Assembly: GCA_009760855.2 (NCBI GenBank)
Contig: WPIO01000175.1
Span: 553,830-617,829, forward strand
Reading direction: 5' to 3'
DNA from: Cristatella mucedo
Taxonomy: Eukaryota > Bryozoa > Phylactolaemata > Cristatellidae
DNA: 64,000 nucleotides
Shown here: piece after piece, positions 58,397 to 64,000 of the stretch
Layout of the letters: each line of letters starts with the position of its first letter
Numbering within the stretch: the first letter of the stretch is position 1
The notes under the pieces: model-generated
What the model was told of the DNA's origin: nothing
Seen by the model: the letters and a program-made list of their open reading frames with translations, nothing else
The model's database searches: none
Position numbers and translations under genes: made by a program

Positions 58397-61300
58397 CTGC
58401 AATAACCAATAGAATCTCTCATGCACGAGACACACGGATGAGACAACAAAGACAAGCTAACGCGAATTAGCTACAGCAAGGCATACCTTATGTTGGTCAG
58501 TTTACCTAAAACGAGTGCTAGTTAATACGAAAATTGTAAAAGAAAGCAGAAGCTAGCTATGTCCAAACATATGGTAACGCAGAGGAATGCCAATTCTAGT
58601 ACCCTGGCAAAAATTCATGTGCTCCGGTCAAGAAACTGTTAGAAAGCCCTCGATCATTGAATCATCCCAACCACTCATTTGGATGTTAAAAGAGAGTCCA
58701 CTGACCTCGCAAGGAGTGGCTAACGCTTCAATAAGCACTAGAGCAGCACACGCAGCAACTTTAAAGCAGTGCACTAAGCACTAAACGGACTATCCTGCGA
58801 TCTTACTATGGCAAGATCGCTGCAAGCAATGTAAAGCTCGGCATGCGGAAAGTGCAAGCCTTTTACGGAGCTATTCAAAGGTGAGGAAAATATAAGCCCT
58901 GACGTTTTGCTACGACACCTAGGTGACAATTTTCCAAGGAGACACGCATTTATGATTAAGTGACAAGTTTACAAAAGTTCACAGCCCCAATAAACTAGTT
59001 AAGCTTCTCTACGTGTCTGTTAATTCTAATTATGTTGCTACGAATGATAATGCATTTAAGAAAGCGCCGTTAGAGGACTCAGTCAATTTTTTAGTCCATT
59101 TTACAATTGCTTCAAAGGAAGAACGATCAAATGGTTGGTGGCAGCATGCTCAATGAACAACAAGAATAATATGATTAGGGGTGACAAATAGGGTCAGCAT
59201 GCAATTGTGGTCAGTGGCAGCATGCAACAGTGTCAGCACACCTAATCACATTAGGACGAACAACAGGGACCCACTAAATCCTGTCTTAAATAGATGGGTT
59301 TTCAGTTTCTCTTTAAATTCTGGACATATTAGATGTCGAAAAGCAGTTTTTTAGCACACGAATTGAGGGCACTACTTTACTAGTTTATACCGCACATGTT
59401 ACCAATAACCATTTCATCATGCTTCTTTGAAAGCATTTATAAACTGCAAAGACAGAGATTACGTCATCTGTTCTCTGACGGGGTATGCAAATAAATTATG
59501 ATTCTTATTTCATGAAATGGAGATCAGAAAAACCACTTCTACGGTACCTGTATGAACTACTTGTAAACAAATCTGCATGCTCTAAACATTTTCCGAAAAT
59601 AAAAAAATGCTACTCACTTGGGTTTTCAAACTAGAACAACTAGTCACCATCAGGAATCCTGCTTGTCTGACCACATTCGTCCATCGAATGCTCGCTTAGT
59701 GCTATAGCATGCTGTTAACCATACTAAGAAGCCGTTCGAAGGCGGACTCGGGAATATCTCACGCAGCCTATTTCAGTAACAGCTTGCTATCGAATCAATA
59801 AATAGAGGCAAGAGAGAGAATGAAAGGTGGGTAAGAAAGAGTCTGTAGTAGAAAGGAGGAGATGAGAGTGAGAGGAGAAAAGGAAGGAGGAAAGAGGAAG
59901 ATTAGCAAGTTGGAAAGGAATGAGAAAAGGACGGAGGGTAAGGAAATAAAGAAGCTAACAAAAAGTTGCAAAAACATGAGAGCAGGAAGAGATGAAGGGA
60001 TAGTTAATATAAATTAGTTCACAATCCAGAGAGAGTGAGAGAGAGAGAGAGATCCATCTCTTTCAAGGCACTTCCCATTATCTAGAAAAACGTGAACCTT
60101 TCCTTTCTATTTCAGCACTTTCAGCATATACAGAGTAATTTACCGGAATGAAATAATGGGATGAAGAACTTGAAGAATGTTAGCTTTGCTTTAAATTTAA
60201 ATTCTGTCAGTTGATGTCAAGATGTCGACCGGCAATGCCGCTTTAGGGGGGTGGAACTGAAAGCGCGGTCTCGGGAAGAATTGTTGCTGGTTTTGAGACA
60301 CACAGCGATGAATCAAATCAGAAAAACAGGCGGTTTGAGAGAAACCCCGTGAATTTCTTTAAATAAGTAAGCCGTAATGGGAGAGCAAAAACACCGGAGA
60401 GTGGATGAGTCCTATTAGAAGACGCTCCATCTGACTGGTAGCTCGAGCCGAAGTGGAAGAAGAGATTTAATGAGGAGAAGCAGTAGGATTAAAGGAGCGA
60501 GAGAGAAGGATAAAGATAGAGGAACAGACAAAAGAAAGGAAGGAGGTGCGTAAAAGGCAGCAACGTTTGTGGAGCTAGCAACGATTGTGGAGGATATGGA
60601 CATTTCCTCCGGACGTTTCCCGCTGATGTTTCTCCCCGGTATACGGTTTAGGTTTTACGGTTTAGTGTTTATGGTCTTAGGGTTAAGGGTTTTTAGGGTT
60701 TAGGGTTTACAATTGAGAGTTTTCGGGTTTAAGCTTTAGCGCTAAGGGTTTAGATTTTAGGGTTTCAGGGTTTAGTGTTAGGGTTTAGGTTTTAGGGCAG
60801 GCTACGCCTCCGCCGCCTGGATCCAACCTTGCTTATATTCCAATCTTTAATTAGTGAGCATTAGGGCATTACTAGATCTCTTGAGGTCGCGTTATACTTA
60901 TTGGACCTCTGAGGCTTAGCGCCCATTTGTAGGAACTCACGGCAACCAGTAGCGACCACCCGGTTTGACTGGTACAAACACGTGCCTGGCGGCGTCGAGC
61001 GGGACCTAACTTTGGCAGAACCAAGCTGTATAGCTCGCCGCTGCCGCAGCCGCCGCGACCGCCACCGTGCTTGCTCCATTAGAAAACATCCTTCAAATCC
61101 ACATATTCCTCTAATTATACTGAGTTGATTTTATTCTAATAGAGCATGAACACGAACTTCATTTAATCATGTATATAAATATATATATATATTAATATAT
61201 ATATATATATATAAATATATATATATATAAATAAATATAAATATATATATATATATATATATCCCCTCTCTGTATTCTTAGGTACTCATTCATCAACATA

Positions 61301-62165
61301 AGGGGAAATGTCTTACCCTAAAGGGGGCAATGTCCAGGGGAATGTCCTAGGGCCCACCCTAGGGGGGGATGTCCGAAAGGGGAAGCGTCCGGGAGGGGAA
61401 ATGTCCTACAACAGACTGTGGGGTATTGACGAGTAAAAGAGGATTGACAGTGGGAGGAATATGCATCATGATATTCACGTTCAAGATGTGATTAGTACGA
61501 GCGGCTTGGCTAAGAGAGCCGTTGCTGCTGCCTTTTACTCCTCAGTGCCAAGGAGGTAAGAAGAAGCCTCTGGGCGTACGATCTATCGCACTAGCTGCTG
61601 TTATGGTGTGGTGCTTGAGCCGCAGCTATTGCTGTCAGTTACCTGAAAATGACATCAGAGTCTTGTTTGTATGTAGCTGTCGCGTTGAAAATGCCATCGG
61701 CAGGTATGAATGAATTTTGGCAATACCGACTGGTTGGAGCCTCGCTGTTCAAATAGATGTATATTTGACTTGCATTCCGTTTCGGAGGGTAATGAAATCC
61801 AGCTCTTTGTTGGAAGCAACCGTGAAAGACTACCAGGTCTGCGACAGATACATACGATAGGTCCCTAGTGAATACACAGCCACTTTTTCGGAGATCGTCA
61901 ACATAGTCAGACTCAAACCAGATGCTGTGTTCGTACAGTGAAGTCCAAGCTACAATGATCTTAGTGGCACCAGCAGGCCTCGAGTTCTCTTCACTGGCTG
62001 TACCAAGGTCAAGGTAATACTCAGACACAGGTGGGCTGCTGCTGCTTTGATTCCTCGGGAGCTTGCATCTGGATGGGAACGGTTGCTGCTTCAAGGTGTA
62101 TACAATCGTTATAGGTGTGGACCACATGTAAATGATCAATCCAAATAGCAAGGTCGCGATTAAAA
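57679..62165 (-). CDS. Alpha-fucosyltransferase (GT10 family), spliced gene
   Basis: The enzyme would move fucose from GDP-fucose to N-acetylglucosamine or related acceptors on glycoproteins or glycolipids in the Golgi. Two exons are visible. The upstream exon, 62165-61643, codes for a membrane anchor (VLIATLLFGLIIYMW), a stem with N-glycosylation sites (NQS, NAS, NAT), and the first half of the catalytic domain (ADLVVFHG, YIYLNSEAPTS, YKQDSDVIF). It ends AG/GTAACT. The second exon, 58396-57679, starts after TTATTGCAG and continues in the same frame: SYAPSLRRRP, WYVSDCSSDW, DVYGSC, FYLSFENAICSDYITEK, VPVVLG, APPDSFIHVKNF and YHKWRS, ending at TAG 57679-57681. The join gives no stop and restores the family's DSD-IF-Y motif across the junction. 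The two exons code for about 413 residues. No in-frame ATG precedes the anchor before an upstream stop near 62294, and a strong acceptor (GCTTTGCCTTTTTGCAG) ends at 62166, so the start codon lies in an unseen upstream exon. Acceptor sugar and linkage cannot be told. Confidence 0.87.
59045..59330 (-). mobile_element. L2 3'-end copy in the GT10 intron
   Basis: The minus strand has a decayed hairpin (GCGCCGTTAGAGGACTCAG), AAAGGAAGAACGATCAAATG, and the 3' UTR with GGGTCAGCATGCAATTGTGG and GTGTCAGCAC, then the start of the C-terminal ORF. Confidence 0.75.
59380..59510 (+). mobile_element. L2 tail remnant, opposite orientation
   Basis: ACCATTTCATCATGCTTCTT, a hairpin remnant (ACAGAGATTACGTCATCTG then TTCTCTGACGGGG) and AAATAAATTATGATTC. 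About 60 bases from the minus-strand copy. Confidence 0.6.
59805..59960. repeat. Polypurine tract in the intron
   Basis: About 155 bases, almost only A and G on the plus strand. A second such tract lies at 60440-60560. Very few pyrimidines interrupt; leucine/phenylalanine frames on the other strand are artefacts. Confidence 0.85.
60655..60800 (+). repeat. Degenerate telomere-like tract (TTTAGGG/TTAGGG type)
   Basis: About 15 irregular units of the GGGTTTA kind, including TTAGGGTTTAGGGTTTA, plus variants (GTGTTTA, CGGTTTA, CGGGTTTA). Spacing mostly fits a 7-base unit. Located in the intron of the GT10 gene, so it is interstitial. Confidence 0.75.
61165..61262. repeat. AT microsatellite
   Basis: TATATA runs with AAATAA interruptions. 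Confidence 0.9.
61300..61410 (+). repeat. G-rich minisatellite with GGGGAAATGTCC core
   Basis: Six imperfect cores, each a G-run followed by AATGTCC or similar, at about 61300, 61325, 61337, 61363, 61380 and 61396, spaced 12 to 26 bases. Some are separated by CTAGGGCCCACCCTAGG, itself near-palindromic. Confidence 0.75.
61643..62165 (-). CDS. GT10 gene, upstream visible exon (anchor, stem, N-terminal catalytic half)
   Basis: 523 bases. It begins after a pyrimidine-rich acceptor and, by frame, takes one base from the previous exon. It ends with a consensus donor (TTTTCAG/GTAACT) leaving two bases of the Ser codon. The hydrophobic segment near the exon start followed by a Ser/Pro-rich stem (QSSSSPPVSEYY) is the usual type II Golgi layout. 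GATKIIVAWTS matches the first strand of the GT10 N-terminal domain. Confidence 0.85.
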
Positions 62166-62384
62166 CTGCAAAAAGGCAAAGCACGAGAGATGCAGCAACA
62201 GAAAAGTTGATTAAATTGAGTACAAAATTACTCTCAAGGACTGCTGCTAACCAATTAATAGCGGTCGCTCTGCCAAGGTGAGCTTGAAGCTATCACAAAT
62301 GCATTCAATGCTTAAACAAACGTGTCGATCAGCCGTGACCAACTAGTCAGCAGCTTGCCTGTGACTAACAGATTAACTACCACA

Positions 62385-62490
62385 TCGATGGTGCTTCATT
62401 TGTAGCAAATGCAAAATGCCTAGAAAGAGATTATGTTCCTTCGAGGGAGCTATATCAATTGAATAATTATCATTACTACTATCAAACAAC
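62385..62490 (+). mobile_element. L2 3'-end fragment
   Basis: TTTGTAGCAAATGCAAAATG, hairpin remnant AGAGATTATGTTCCTTCG, GCTATATCAATTGAATAATT and an ATTACTACTAT tail. Confidence 0.65.
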
Positions 62491-62604
62491 TCGGCAGCAA
62501 GGTAAGCAATACACCTTCAAGATCGGAAACTAAACGTTGCATCAAGCTGGGGTGGGGCAGCTACTACTCCATGAAGGCTACACGGTTGTAATGTAGCGAC
62601 GACA

Positions 62605-62665
62605 GGGGATAATATTATATTATATATTATATACAATATATAATATATGTTATATTGTAATACTT
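62605..62665. repeat. AT-rich palindromic microsatellite
   Basis: Repeats of TATTATATA and ATATAATAT that are nearly self-complementary. Confidence 0.8.
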
Positions 62666-62689
62666 TAGTATAATATAAATCATAAAAAG

Positions 62690-63760
62690 AAGTTAGTATA
62701 GCACCAAACGAAACTAAATCTTCAACAATGAAGTCTACAGATATGAGAAATGAGTCATAACAACTTGTTAGTTATGCCTTATTCGGCCCTAGCATGCAAA
62801 GCAAAGGTAAGACAATTGGCAAGCACTTAGCAAATGCTGTGATGAAGTTAGGGGACTTTTAGCTTCTTTTAAAGGTCAAAAGGTAAGGGATGTAATTGTA
62901 TCAGCCGCTACTGACCTCCAGGCTTTGGGAACAAACAAACTAAAAGTAGTGTCTCCGAAGAATCTTGGGTTGGCTAGCGGTACAGTGAAACAACTTGAAT
63001 CGAAGGAACAAGTGATACGATATAAAGCCTTGTAAGAATGTATTTCCGTTTTTCAGATAAGCCTGAGCCACAACACAAAATCTTTGACTAGTGACTAAAC
63101 CTTGAATTCTCTAAGCAGCCGGATAGGCATCTAGATTTTACCTAGGGTAAACTGCTTCCAACTCACGGTCCATGTTGTCGATTCGAGTTCGGAAGCAGAC
63201 AATTCTCTACTGATTGCTGTAAGAGTATGGTGTCAGTGAAGGCTCTTCAGCCGCTATATAAATAAGGCTAATTGATCAGCTGAAAGTAACATTTTTTGGA
63301 ACCCATCACAGCTTCGTGAGAAAGGGTATGCTAAAGGCGAGCACATCGATGATGAGAGATGGGCATAGCAGCCGAGTTTTTAACCAAGCTTAGGCTTCTT
63401 GCTTCACGGACAAGAAGACCGTGAAAAAGTAAGAGCTAGCAACGTCAAGTTTGTTATTCCTAGCTACCCATGCCCAAATTTATCTCAACGGTAAACTAAC
63501 TAAAAGTTGGCAGACATGACTGTCAAGCTGATGAGTTCATCTAGTGAAGCTAACTTTGGAGCAGGACACCCAGATTTCCAACGGACGTTACAGGAAATAT
63601 GATGGCCAAGCAGTATTGAGGGCTAAACTCGTCAATTTGGGGCGAAAATAGGTTTTCCCATAACTAGTAGGTTGATCTTATTGTTGTTCAATTCAACCAG
63701 TATGCTTTCAAAAATATGAGACTGTCAGCAAGCCATGCTAATTGCGACTTCAGTGATTTC
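62690..63760 (-). mobile_element. Old L2 copy with a SINE B inside
   Basis: The minus strand has a tail remnant, 3' UTR, C-terminal ORF (TCCAGGCTTTGGGAACAAAC for 'PKAWN') to about 63134. After the SINE it continues from about 63291, with clear similarity again from about 63480 (AAGCTGATGAGTTCATCTAG; CCCATAACTAGTAGGTTGAT for 'NLLVMG'). No frame survives. Confidence 0.7.
63135..63290 (+). mobile_element. SINE family B, diverged, inside an L2
   Basis: TCGATTCGAGTTCGGAAG around the B box, then TGTCAGTGAAGGCTCTTCAG, CTATATAAATAAGGCTAATT and GATCAGCT. The head is poorly preserved. Confidence 0.55.
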
Positions 63761-63854
63761 GATTTCTTGCAACTTGAGAAGGCTTCACATTACGGCTATG
63801 GCTATCAGTCAAGTGGATGCAAATCGAAGGCCTAGATCGAACTTATGGATTATA

Positions 63855-64000
63855 TCGGAGGAGAAAGAGATTGAGAGATTTAGAGAGAGACAGAGAGAAA
63901 GAGAGAGAGAAAGTGTGAGAGAGAGAGAGATAGAGAGAGAAAGTGAGAGATAGGGAAAGAGATATAGAGAAAGAGAGAGAGAGAAAGAGAGAGAAAGAGA
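63855..64000. repeat. GA-rich microsatellite reaching the window edge
   Basis: GAGA units with AAAG and GTGAGA interruptions to the last base. Confidence 0.9.

Larger units (their letters stand above)
58397..61642 (-). other. Intron of the GT10 gene, repeat-filled
   Basis: 3246 bases bounded by GT (61642-61641) and AG (58398-58397). Contents in plus order: L2 tails in both orientations (59045-59510), polypurine tracts (59805-59960, 60440-60560), a telomere-like tract (60655-60800), a CpG-rich patch (60980-61075), an AT microsatellite (61165-61262) and a G-rich minisatellite (61300-61410). Confidence 0.8.

Noticed and set aside
63525-63555. Hammerhead ribozyme core (CTGATGAG followed by GAAG)
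   Set aside because: The segment aligns to the L2 RT region, and the required stems and GAAA are absent.

Overview
This window looks like nuclear DNA of an invertebrate animal. The support is non-LTR retrotransposons of the L2 type with APE endonuclease and reverse transcriptase, tRNA-headed SINEs, long microsatellites, and spliced genes of Golgi alpha-fucosyltransferase (GT10) type with a metazoan layout. The phylum cannot be fixed from the sequence. There are no bacterial operons or CRISPR arrays and no convincing stand-alone tRNA or rRNA gene. Most of the window is repeats. LAYOUT: 1-1.85 kb has no recognised content. 1.85-8.4 kb is an L2 cluster whose centre is one nearly full-length L2 (+) followed tail-to-tail by an inverted, about 95-98% identical 1.7 kb copy. 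8.4-14.9 kb is mostly unassigned, with a CpG-rich core, SINE copies and two clean hairpins. 14.9-18.8 kb holds L2 copies, one inserted inside another, and a telomere-like tract. 18.8-25 kb is unassigned DNA with CT microsatellites and old LINE relics. 25-34.2 kb is a dense pile of L2 copies, a second LINE family (called family B here, tail of TTACA repeats) and SINEs. 34.7-35.9 kb is a broken fucosyltransferase copy. 36.3-51 kb is L2, family B and SINE copies, including a 187-bp hAT-like miniature element resembling the SPIN elements. 51-57 kb is largely unassigned. 57.7-62.2 kb carries the one apparently intact protein gene, a GT10 fucosyltransferase on the minus strand split by a 3.2 kb intron. 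The rest is L2 and SINE relics and GA-rich repeats. HOW THE PARTS WORK TOGETHER: the L2 3' end is a hairpin followed by ATT repeats. SINE family A (tRNA-like head) ends in a very similar hairpin plus AT-rich tail, so it probably uses the L2 reverse transcriptase. No L2 here is intact: all are 5'-truncated, frameshifted or point-mutated. The two fucosyltransferase loci lie on the same strand about 22 kb apart and may form a small paralogue cluster, of which only the 57.7-62.2 kb locus still reads through. All family names rest on motifs read by eye; no database search was possible.
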